Both the position numbers and the translations under genes were made by a program. The notes under the pieces are model-generated. The model saw nothing but the letters and a program-made list of their open reading frames with translations. It was not told the DNA's origin and searched no databases. A DNA stretch of 22,052 nucleotides from a virus. The DNA lies in IMG/VR virus record IMGVR_UViG_3300042989_000008, positions 1 to 22,052 of that record; one strand, written 5' to 3'. Shown here piece after piece: positions 1 to 6,730 of the stretch (position 1 is the first letter of the stretch; the number at the start of each line of letters is the position of its first letter).

Positions 1-1816
1 CACCGCGACCGATGTCGGCGCTGCCCCTGCCGCGCACACGCACACCGCGACCGATGTCGGCGCTGCCCCTGCCGCGCACACGCACACCGCGACCGATGTC
101 GGCGCTGCCCCTGCCGCGCACACGCACGCAATCAGCACAGTTGTGGGGCTGCAAACTGCGCTTGACGGCAAAGTCGATGCAAGCAAGCTCGGGGCCGCGT
201 TGGGGGTGGCTGAACTGGACTCGACTGGCAGGCTGAAAGCGTCGCAGATCCCAGCCATCGCGCTTGTGGATGTGAGCGCCACCGGCATGACGTTGACGGC
301 GGGCGTGCTCAAGTTGACGCAGGATGATGGTGGACCGGATGCCACCGTCGATCTGAATTCCTTCGCAACGGACATAGAACTGACCGCGGGACTGGCCGGA
401 CGGGCGCCATCGACTCACCAGCACACCGTTGCGCAGATCAGCGACGCAGGCGCGGCCGGGCGGACGCTGCTGCAGATGGCGACGATGCCGGAAATTCAAT
501 CCGCGGTGTCAGGGGCATCAGTCCGGCCGCAACTGGAAAAAGAATCCGCTGGCGACTATGACCAGTGTTTTGTCGTACTCGGAGACTCCACGGGCGATGC
601 GATCGATGAATTTCCAAGGGTATGTGCGGGCCTCATTGCCATAATTGCATCCGCCGCATATTGTACATACCGGCTGTACGATAATACGGCCGGTAAATAC
701 GGGGCTAAATCTGTGCTGGCAATAGGAGCAGGAGAGCCGTACATCACTGTAGGGGCAGATGGTCGCGGATGGTGTAGCCGAATAGAGCACGTAGGTCAGT
801 TGTCTGATATGGATCTGCGCTGTGACGTTGCGCTGACGGACTGGCAGACTGCCGCGCAGCAAAGTCTCGTCGCGCAATACGGCAGTGTTGGCTATCGCAA
901 TGCTTTCCGCTTCATGGTGTCAAACAGATATCTTGGGCTTGAGTGGGTCGAATCGGACGGCACTACATATCGTGTCGCGTGGAGTTCTGTTCAGCTCACA
1001 GTAAGCAATCTTGAGCGCAAACACGTCCGTGTCACGTTTGACCCCGACAATGGAGCAGGCGGCCGGGAAGTTAAGTTTTACACATCATCGGATGCGGGTC
1101 AAACATGGGTGCAGCTTGGCACTACGCTGACGGGTGCAGTGTCAAACCTGTACGTGGTACCCACAGTTCAAAATTACGAGCTTGGATCGACGGGCGGCCC
1201 AGTTGATGGCATGGCTGGGACCAATACCCCTGCACGCGGGACTTTTTACGGAGCGCACATTAGCCCCATCATTGACGGCGCGAACAAAGCGCCCGAGTTT
1301 GTACGGGGGTGGCTGGCGTATACAGGCATGACTGGGTTGGCATCCACTGGCGGCCATGTTGCGTTTTATAACGGATCAATCCCTGGCGCCAACATGGCGT
1401 ATATTACGGCCGGCGATCGACTGAGCCGGATGTGCCCGCGTGTTGGATCAGCGGTTGTAATAGTCAACACGTCACATAACGAGGGCCCCGTTTATATGCC
1501 TTCAAACTTTATGGCGAATTACATATCATTCCTTTCTGCAGTTGATACACGGGTCGATGTGCGGACGCTGTATTTAGTGACGCAGAACCCCCAGATAGCT
1601 CCATTGTCTGTAACACAGCAGCGTTCCCAGAGGCAGCGGGCAAATCTGATTCCAAAAATCGCGGCAGACCGCCGTGTGAACGCCTTTGTTTGTGATACGT
1701 ACCCACTGTTCGCGGGGCGTGAAGTTGAGCTGCTGGAGGTTGATGGCGTACACCCCAACGCAGCAGGTAAGGCCGTTGTGGCCGCAAAAGTCGCAAGCGT
1801 TTTGGGTATTGCATAA
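1..1816 (+). CDS. Phage fibre protein with C-terminal SGNH-hydrolase-like domain (5' end outside window)
   Basis: The reading frame is open from the first bases and ends at TAA 1814-1816, so the N-terminus lies upstream. It begins with three exact copies of TATDVGAAPAAHTH and then a GLQTALDGK segment, both typical of phage fibre shafts. The C-terminal part carries SGNH/GDSL esterase landmarks: block I reads VVLGDST (GDS at 581-589) and the last block reads DGVHPN (Asp at 1742, His at 1751). About 385 residues separate the blocks; the middle looks beta-rich and may be an inserted lectin-like sandwich. VNTSHNEG (about 1460-1483) could supply the Asn block. Such domains deacetylate surface polysaccharides, so the inferred role is binding and trimming host glycans. 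Codon use and GC are lower from about 540 to 1800 than in neighbours (661-720 is 30/60 G+C), suggesting a swapped-in domain. Whether it is a tail or head fibre is not settled. Confidence 0.8.
   Translation, partial: TATDVGAAPAAHTHTATDVGAAPAAHTHTATDVGAAPAAHTHAISTVVGLQTALDGKVDASKLGAALGVAELDSTGRLKASQIPAIALVDVSATGMTLTAGVLKLTQDDGGPDATVDLNSFATDIELTAGLAGRAPSTHQHTVAQISDAGAAGRTLLQMATMPEIQSAVSGASVRPQLEKESAGDYDQCFVVLGDSTGDAIDEFPRVCAGLIAIIASAAYCTYRLYDNTAGKYGAKSVLAIGAGEPYITVGADGRGWCSRIEHVGQLSDMDLRCDVALTDWQTAAQQSLVAQYGSVGYRNAFRFMVSNRYLGLEWVESDGTTYRVAWSSVQLTVSNLERKHVRVTFDPDNGAGGREVKFYTSSDAGQTWVQLGTTLTGAVSNLYVVPTVQNYELGSTGGPVDGMAGTNTPARGTFYGAHISPIIDGANKAPEFVRGWLAYTGMTGLASTGGHVAFYNGSIPGANMAYITAGDRLSRMCPRVGSAVVIVNTSHNEGPVYMPSNFMANYISFLSAVDTRVDVRTLYLVTQNPQIAPLSVTQQRSQRQRANLIPKIAADRRVNAFVCDTYPLFAGREVELLEVDGVHPNAAGKAVVAAKVASVLGIA
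2..127 (+). repeat. Three exact 42-bp tandem repeats in the fibre gene
   Basis: Units at 2-43, 44-85 and 86-127 are identical. Each encodes the 14 residues TATDVGAAPAAHTH in the frame of the downstream fibre. The array probably continues upstream of the window. His-Thr-His motifs of this kind occur in fibre shafts, where they can help trimer packing or bind metal. Because the unit is a multiple of three, gain or loss of copies would change fibre length without breaking the frame. Confidence 0.95.
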
Positions 1817-1847
1817 CCCCTGCCGGTGAGTATTGACCTCACCCCCT

Positions 1848-1875
1848 GACAAGGCCCGCCTCGGCGGGCTTTGTC
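1848..1875 (+). terminator. Hairpin terminator after the fibre gene
   Basis: A nearly perfect 28-base inverted repeat: GACAAGGCCCGCC faces GGCGGGCTTTGTC across a TC centre, with one G.T pair. It lies 31 bases after the fibre stop codon and before the protease/capsid gene. The TTT is part of the stem and no long T-tract follows, so termination may be partial. It separates the fibre from the head operon. Confidence 0.65.
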
Positions 1876-1949
1876 ACGCCATCAGATCCCCTCCAACCTG
1901 CACACTCCGCCCCGTGATCTGTGCAGCCCCCCCCGGCACGATCCGGCGC

Positions 1950-3938
1950 ATGCCTACCCCCAGCGCCTCCGCCACGCCCCCTCAGTCCCTGCCGATGCAG
2001 ACCCGTGAGGCGTCGATCGTCCCGTCGTCATACGACGAGGCCGAAGGGACGATCGAACTGGTGTGGACCACTGGCGCCCGCGGCATCCGCTACGACTGGT
2101 GGAAAGAGGAGCAGTACGAAGAGGAGCTGCAGGTCACCCCCGAATCCGTGGACATGACCCGGTTCGAGGCTGGCACTGTCCAGGCACTCGACAGCCACTC
2201 CACGTACAGCCTGAGCACCGTCCTCGGCCGTGCGGTCCAGGGCTGGATCACCGACGGTCAGGGCCACGCCCGCGTCAAGCTGTCCGTTGACCCCGAAAAA
2301 GCCGGTCGCATCGCTGACATCAAAGCGGGTGTGATCCGCTCCGTGAGCGTCGGCTACACGGTGCAGCGCTACGAAGTGATCGAGGCTGCTGACCGTACCG
2401 ATGGCCGCCCCATGAAGCTGGTCCGCGCCACCCGCTGGACGCCGCACGAAATCAGCTTCGTGAACGTCCCGTTCGACACAGGCAGCACCACCCGCAGCGC
2501 CGACCCGCGCACCGAATACCCCGTCCAGATCATCACCCGCTCGGCCACCGCTGGCCGCAACCTCTCGGAGCAACCCATGCCCCAATCCAACGCCGGCGGC
2601 ACCACCACCGCCACCCAGACCCAAGACGAGCTGCTCGCAGCCGAGCGCACCCGTGCGTCCGAAATCATCACCCTGTGCCGTGACGCTGGCGTGCCCGAGC
2701 AAGCTGCCGACATGATCGGCCAGGGCCTGACCGTCGAGGCGTCCGGCCTCAAGCTGCTGCGCGCGATGGCGAACAAGGACGCCGCTGCAGGTGGTCACAT
2801 CAACGTCACGACCACCCGAGACGAAGGCGCCACCCGACAGCTTGGCCTGGAAGAAGCCCTGGTCCACCGTCTCGACCCACGCGCCAAGCTCACCGACAAC
2901 GGCCGCCAGCACCGCGGCCTGTCGCTCATGGACATGGGCCGCGAGCTGCTCGATGCTGGCGGCGTCAAGACCCGCGGCATGGACCGCATGACGGTGGCAG
3001 GCTATGCGCTCCAGACCCGCAGCGCCCCCGGCTACATGGGCAGCACCGACTTCGGCGCGGTCCTGGCCAACGTCGCCAACAAGCGCATGCGCGAGGCGTA
3101 TGAGCGCATCGGCGCCACCTACAAGCTCTGGGCACGCCAGGCCGCGGCCGCTCCGGACCTGAAGGACATCAACATCGTCCAGATCAGCGATGCCCCCGGC
3201 CTGCGCAAGATCGGCGAGTCCGGCGAGTACACCTACGGTGCCTTTTCGGACGCTGGCAACAGCTACCGCATGGGCAAGGCCGGCCGCATCATCGCCTTCA
3301 CGGACGAGATGCTGATCAACGACGATCTGCGCTCCTATGACCGCATGGTCACCGCCTTCGGTGCCGCCGCTGGCGATTATGAAAACGAGCTGGTCTATGC
3401 CCTGCTGACCGGAAATGTCCCGGTGCAAGGCGCCCCGATGTTCGACGCGGCCCATGCCAACGTCGGCACCGCTGCCGCGCTCGATGTGGATTCGCTGCGC
3501 GCTGCCCGCATGTTGATGCGCAAGCAGATCGGCATGAAGAACAAGGGCGAAGGCGAAGACAAGACCCGCCCGCTCAACATCTCGCCGAAGTACCTCCTGG
3601 TCCCGAGCGACCTGGAAACCGCCGCGAACATGCTGACCAGCAGCAACTACATGCCCACCACCCAAGGCGACATCAACGAGTTCGCCGCCGGTGGCCGCAA
3701 CGCACTGGATCCGATCGTCGAGCCGCTGCTCGATGGTGCCCCGAACCGCTGGTTCCTGGCCGCCGACTCGTGGTCGCGCGTTGACACCGTCGAGTACTGC
3801 TACCTCGAAGGCCAGAACGGTCCGGTCATCACCCAAAAGCAGGGCTGGGAAGTCGATGGCGTCGAACTGAAGTGCAAGTTGTACTTCGCCGCCGCCGCAG
3901 TTGACTGGCGCGGCATGGCCCGCATGCAGCCGGCCTGA
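1950..3938 (+). CDS. Prohead protease / major capsid protein fusion
   Basis: One 662-residue frame joins an S78-type (HK97 gp4-like) maturation protease to a major capsid protein. In the protease part I place the catalytic residues at His83 (LDSHSTYS), Ser133 (RSVSVGY) and Glu167 (HEISFVNVP). Their spacing of 50 and 34 residues matches the HK97 triad. Residues about 210-290 are polar, scaffold- or delta-domain-like. The remainder, with PMFDAAHANVG and SPKYLLVPSDLE, reads as an HK97-fold or Mu-like head subunit. The protease would trim the scaffold part inside the prohead. A TTG at 1833 is in frame but lies upstream of the terminator, so I prefer ATG 1950; its ribosome-binding site is weak and ATG 1995 is an alternative. 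An internal ATG at 2577 has a better site (see separate entry). Confidence 0.9.
   Translation: MPTPSASATPPQSLPMQTREASIVPSSYDEAEGTIELVWTTGARGIRYDWWKEEQYEEELQVTPESVDMTRFEAGTVQALDSHSTYSLSTVLGRAVQGWITDGQGHARVKLSVDPEKAGRIADIKAGVIRSVSVGYTVQRYEVIEAADRTDGRPMKLVRATRWTPHEISFVNVPFDTGSTTRSADPRTEYPVQIITRSATAGRNLSEQPMPQSNAGGTTTATQTQDELLAAERTRASEIITLCRDAGVPEQAADMIGQGLTVEASGLKLLRAMANKDAAAGGHINVTTTRDEGATRQLGLEEALVHRLDPRAKLTDNGRQHRGLSLMDMGRELLDAGGVKTRGMDRMTVAGYALQTRSAPGYMGSTDFGAVLANVANKRMREAYERIGATYKLWARQAAAAPDLKDINIVQISDAPGLRKIGESGEYTYGAFSDAGNSYRMGKAGRIIAFTDEMLINDDLRSYDRMVTAFGAAAGDYENELVYALLTGNVPVQGAPMFDAAHANVGTAAALDVDSLRAARMLMRKQIGMKNKGEGEDKTRPLNISPKYLLVPSDLETAANMLTSSNYMPTTQGDINEFAAGGRNALDPIVEPLLDGAPNRWFLAADSWSRVDTVEYCYLEGQNGPVITQKQGWEVDGVELKCKLYFAAAAVDWRGMARMQPA
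2567..2579 (+). promoter_or_regulatory. Internal ribosome-binding site and start inside the protease/capsid fusion
   Basis: GGAG at 2567-2570 sits six bases before an in-frame ATG at 2577 (residue 210 of the fusion). Initiation here would make a 453-residue scaffold-plus-capsid protein without the protease. This is sequence-based inference. It would resemble lambda C/Nu3, where an internal start supplies extra structural product from a protease gene. Confidence 0.45.
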
Positions 3939-3974
3939 TCCCCCCAGACCACACAGCCTACCGGAGCCATCCCC

Positions 3975-4307
3975 ATGATCAACTACCTCCAGCCCGGCGA
4001 CACCCTGTCGCTCCTCGCTCCCTACGCCGTCGCCTCGGGCGCGGGCGTCCGCGTCGGCGGCATCTTCGGCGTCGCCGCGAATGCGGCCTTGGCCGGCTCC
4101 TCGGTCGAGGTCAAGCGCAGCGGCGTTTTCCTGCTGCCCTGCGTCCCCGCCGATGTCGTGGCCTCGGGCGGAAAAGTCTACTGGGACGACGCCGCCAAGA
4201 CCACGACCGCCACCGCAACGGGCAACGTCCTCATCGGTGCCGCCCTCATCCCGAAGACTGCAGGCCAGATCGGCATCAGCGTCTGCCTGGACGGCGTCAT
4301 CCGCTGA
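3975..4307 (+). CDS. DUF2190-family capsid decoration protein
   Basis: A 110-residue protein beginning MINYLQPGDTLSLLAPYAV. It has the small beta-rich layout of DUF2190 proteins, including a VASGGKVYWDD segment, an alternating Thr/Ala stretch and a closing GVIR. Family members sit directly after the capsid gene and are thought to decorate or stabilise the shell, by analogy with lambda gpD. GGAG at 3963-3966 is well spaced for ATG 3975. It follows the capsid stop by 36 bases and is probably cotranscribed with it. The family assignment is from the sequence pattern and gene position; structural binding is inferred. Confidence 0.8.
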   Translation: MINYLQPGDTLSLLAPYAVASGAGVRVGGIFGVAANAALAGSSVEVKRSGVFLLPCVPADVVASGGKVYWDDAAKTTTATATGNVLIGAALIPKTAGQIGISVCLDGVIR

Positions 4308-4332
4308 TTCCCAGCCAACCGCCGCCGCGTCA

Positions 4333-4920
4333 ATGGCCTCTGCCACCAACACCGCTGCAGCTCTTCCGCTGGCGCGATTCCGCCAGCGGATCAGCGCCGC
4401 CATCGATCGCCACACCGCCAACGCGGCGGGCACGGTCGCTGGTGCCCCGGTGCGTGGCTGCTGGCGGCGCGAGTCGAACATGGTGGGCACAGAGTGGGGC
4501 GGTCACATCGGTGGCACGCTGATCACTCTATCGGTGGACGCGGGTGTGCTGCCCTCTGCATTCGGCGGTCACCCGCTCGTGCAGTCGCCAGCGCATGCGT
4601 GGCACACCGGCCCCTCCCAGCCGCTCGCCTACACCGACGCGGCTGGCAAGATCATCACAGTCCCCGGCCCCGAGTACATCGCCTCCACTGGCCCGCTGAC
4701 CGATTCCACTGGCGAGCCCCTGCTCAACATGGACGGGGAAGTCCTTGAAGGCATGGAAGTCTGCCAGGGTGACCCCCTGCCGCTGCTCTCCCGCGATACC
4801 CGCGCCATGGGCGCCCAGGTCATCATCACCGAAGGCGATGGCATCGGCGCATACAGCATCGTCGAGGTGCGCCCCGCCGACGGTGGCCGGATCACCCTGG
4901 TGCTGGAGGTCGCAGCGTGA
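4333..4920 (+). CDS. Putative head-tail connector / head completion protein
   Basis: A 195-residue protein that I do not recognise by motif. The N-terminus (about residues 1-45) is helical and basic. The rest is beta-rich with many Gly, Pro and Thr, including a HIGGTLITLSVDAG segment and a C-terminal ADGGRITLVLEVAA that looks like a barrel strand. Its place between the decoration protein and the tail-terminator candidate is where connector or joining proteins lie in lambda-like genomes. ATG 4333 is the first start after the upstream stop but has no clear Shine-Dalgarno sequence, so translation may be coupled to the upstream gene or the start may be wrong. The 3' end overlaps the next gene by four bases (GTGA). 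Confidence 0.55.
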   Translation: MASATNTAAALPLARFRQRISAAIDRHTANAAGTVAGAPVRGCWRRESNMVGTEWGGHIGGTLITLSVDAGVLPSAFGGHPLVQSPAHAWHTGPSQPLAYTDAAGKIITVPGPEYIASTGPLTDSTGEPLLNMDGEVLEGMEVCQGDPLPLLSRDTRAMGAQVIITEGDGIGAYSIVEVRPADGGRITLVLEVAA

Positions 4921-5426
4921 GCACGTTCACCCACCTCGCCGACCACCTCGCCGACCACCTGATCAGCGCCGCGATCGCCGACCTGGTCGGCTATGGCCGC
5001 GCCTCCGCTGCCCCGGAGCTGACAGCCCGGTACATCGACGTACAGCTCGGCCCGTCCCGCCAGCCCGAGCGCGAAATCCTGTTCGGCGTCACCACCTGGA
5101 TCACTGAAATCCGCCTGTCGCTGCACGCCCGCCCCGTCGCTGGCGTCCATCGCACAGCGATGCACGCCGCTGACGAACTGATGACCGACGTGCTCCGCGT
5201 GCTGCGCTGGGGTGCTGCGGGTGACGCCTACACCGACGGTCTGCGCGCCATCGGTGCGCAGGGCTACACCAGCCCCGACGGTGACCCAGGCATGGACCAG
5301 GTCGCGCCGCTGCTGATCGACCGAGATACCCATGTCGCATCTGTCCCGGTCGGCGTCATCTCCATGTCGCTCTGGATCAAGCACATGACCGAGCCCGGCA
5401 CCCTGAATCCGATTCAACTTCGCTGA
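4917..5426 (+). CDS. Putative tail terminator / tail completion protein
   Basis: A 169-residue protein starting at GTG 4917 inside a GTGA overlap, with GGAGGT at 4905-4910 as a strong ribosome-binding site. It begins with a short duplicated LADHLADHL segment. A beta-alpha pattern follows (TARYIDVQLGPS, ITEIRLSLHAR, HAADELMTDVLRVL, VGVISMSLWIKH). The size, fold rhythm and position just before the tail tube suit a minor-tail-U or DUF3168-like terminator, which caps the tube and joins it to the head. I see no diagnostic motif, so the role rests mainly on context. Confidence 0.55.
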   Translation: MSTFTHLADHLADHLISAAIADLVGYGRASAAPELTARYIDVQLGPSRQPEREILFGVTTWITEIRLSLHARPVAGVHRTAMHAADELMTDVLRVLRWGAAGDAYTDGLRAIGAQGYTSPDGDPGMDQVAPLLIDRDTHVASVPVGVISMSLWIKHMTEPGTLNPIQLR

Positions 5427-5434
5427 AAGCCCAC

Positions 5435-5650
5435 ATGCCCCGCCCGCACTGCATCCAGATCCCCGAAGGTCAATCCGCCACGCCGCCCTGTGCTGGCGAG
5501 TGGATCGAGCGCGGCAATGCCCTCTACCCCGCTGACGCCGCCACAGCCAGCGCAGCCGGCCTCCACTTCCCGCCGCCGCCGCCGCCGTCGCCAGCGCAGG
5601 CGTCTGCGCCCGCTCCATCCACCGCGCAAGCGACCCCACCGAAAAAGTAA
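5435..5650 (+). CDS. Small proline-rich protein, unknown function
   Basis: A 71-residue protein between the terminator candidate and the tail tube. The first 45 residues (MPRPHCIQIPEGQSATPPCAG onward) may form a small folded part with two Cys at positions 6 and 19. The rest is a tail of Pro, Ala and Ser with six consecutive Pro encoded by a CCG-like repeat near 5570-5587, ending in two Lys. GAAAG ten bases upstream could serve as a weak ribosome-binding site, and the gene fits the operon spacing without overlap. I do not recognise a family. It may be a minor virion or assembly protein, or a poorly conserved insertion. Confidence 0.5.
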   Translation: MPRPHCIQIPEGQSATPPCAGEWIERGNALYPADAATASAAGLHFPPPPPPSPAQASAPAPSTAQATPPKK

Positions 5651-5659
5651 GGGACCGAC

Positions 5660-6661
5660 ATGGCCTCCGCAGAACAAGTCCTGGTCCGTGCCGTCGTCGA
5701 GACGACCTCCGGCACCTTCGTCACCCCATCAGCCACGAACGCGATGCTGCTGATCAATGACGGATTCGACAGCTACAACGAACAAGAGCAGCAGAAAATC
5801 GGCTTTCTCGACGGCAAGCTGTCCCCCGAAGTCGTCATCGCTGGTGCAAGCTTCCTGAAACACAGCGTCGTTTTCGGCGCGATCGGAGGCGGCATTGCGG
5901 GCGGTGCGCCGCAGACTGACGCCTACCTCCTGGCGGCTGGCCTCGCCAAAACCATTGCAGCGGGCCGCGTCGAGTACACCATCGCCCCGTCGCCCGGTGC
6001 GAACAAGTCGCTGTCCTTTGAAAGCTACCTCGCGGGCCTGAAGTACTCGGGCAAGGGCTGCATGGGCACGCTCGATCTGTCGGTGCAAGTCAACCAGGTC
6101 GGCAAGTGCAGCTTCGGCGGGCTCGCGATCGAGCAGACTGCGCCGGTCGCTGCGGTGATCCCTGCTGACTCGTTCGTGGGCTGGCGCACACCCGTTCCCG
6201 GCTCGCCGACGCGCAGCTCGCGCATCAGTCTGGCCGCGTCCGGTGGTGTCACCTACAGCGCCGGTACGCTGTCCGGCGGCGCCACCTTCCTCTGGTCGTC
6301 CTACCAGCTCACCGGTGGCCAGTCCGTGGACAAGTCGCCCTGGTGCGGCGGTTTTGGTCTGGACATCAACAAGGCCAATCCGACCGTCAAGATCACCGTG
6401 CTGCTGACGCCTGCCGAGGCGGTGGCGATGGAGGCCCGCTACAAGGCCGGCACCGGTATCAGCATCGGTTTCAGCCACAACCTTTCGGCCACTGGCGCAG
6501 TGGTCCCGGGCGAAACGATCGTCGTTCATCACCCGAACGCGGTCATCACCAGCCTGAAAAACACCGGCAAGTTCAACGGGCAGTTCGTCGCCGAGATCGA
6601 CGCTGTCCCGAACCCGTCCTCCCCCGGACTGACCGACGGCACGCGCCTCGTCTACCTGTAA
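5660..6661 (+). CDS. Major tail tube protein
   Basis: A 333-residue protein preceded by GGGA at a good distance from ATG 5660. The sequence is rich in beta strands, Gly, Ser and Thr. It starts with a helix (AEQVLVRAVVETT) and ends with a strand pair (KFNGQFVAEIDAV), as in siphoviral tube subunits. It lies upstream of the tail chaperones and tape measure, exactly where the tube gene is expected. Subunits would stack as rings around the tape measure to form the DNA channel. It is longer than lambda gpV (246 aa), so an extra outward domain is possible; residues about 170-220 are candidates. The call rests on composition, length and position. Confidence 0.75.
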   Translation: MASAEQVLVRAVVETTSGTFVTPSATNAMLLINDGFDSYNEQEQQKIGFLDGKLSPEVVIAGASFLKHSVVFGAIGGGIAGGAPQTDAYLLAAGLAKTIAAGRVEYTIAPSPGANKSLSFESYLAGLKYSGKGCMGTLDLSVQVNQVGKCSFGGLAIEQTAPVAAVIPADSFVGWRTPVPGSPTRSSRISLAASGGVTYSAGTLSGGATFLWSSYQLTGGQSVDKSPWCGGFGLDINKANPTVKITVLLTPAEAVAMEARYKAGTGISIGFSHNLSATGAVVPGETIVVHHPNAVITSLKNTGKFNGQFVAEIDAVPNPSSPGLTDGTRLVYL

Positions 6662-6730
6662 TACCGGCGAAATCCGGCCCACTGACGGGCCGGTCCTGCC
6701 CGTCGCTCACTCCTCTGAAAGCCACCACCC

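Noticed and set aside
2-127. CRISPR-like array
   Set aside because: The repeats abut each other with no spacers and are translated in frame as fibre shaft, so they are coding tandem repeats.
12-236. A 74-codon plus-strand frame over the 42-bp repeats
   Set aside because: The repeats are in frame with the long fibre gene, where they encode a known type of shaft motif; this frame is a repeat-driven shadow.
1833-1949. Extended N-terminus of the protease/capsid fusion from TTG 1833
   Set aside because: It would run through the hairpin terminator, the residues do not look like protease, and later ATG codons are more natural.
2028-4490. An 820-codon open frame on the minus strand
   Set aside because: It lies opposite the protease/capsid fusion and DUF2190 genes, is low-complexity Gly/Ala/Val/Asp, has no ribosome-binding context, and results from GC-rich codon structure on the other strand.
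5729-6682. A 317-codon minus-strand frame opposite the tail tube gene
   Set aside because: The tube gene has a good start and fits the operon; the antisense frame shows no domain and no ribosome-binding site.
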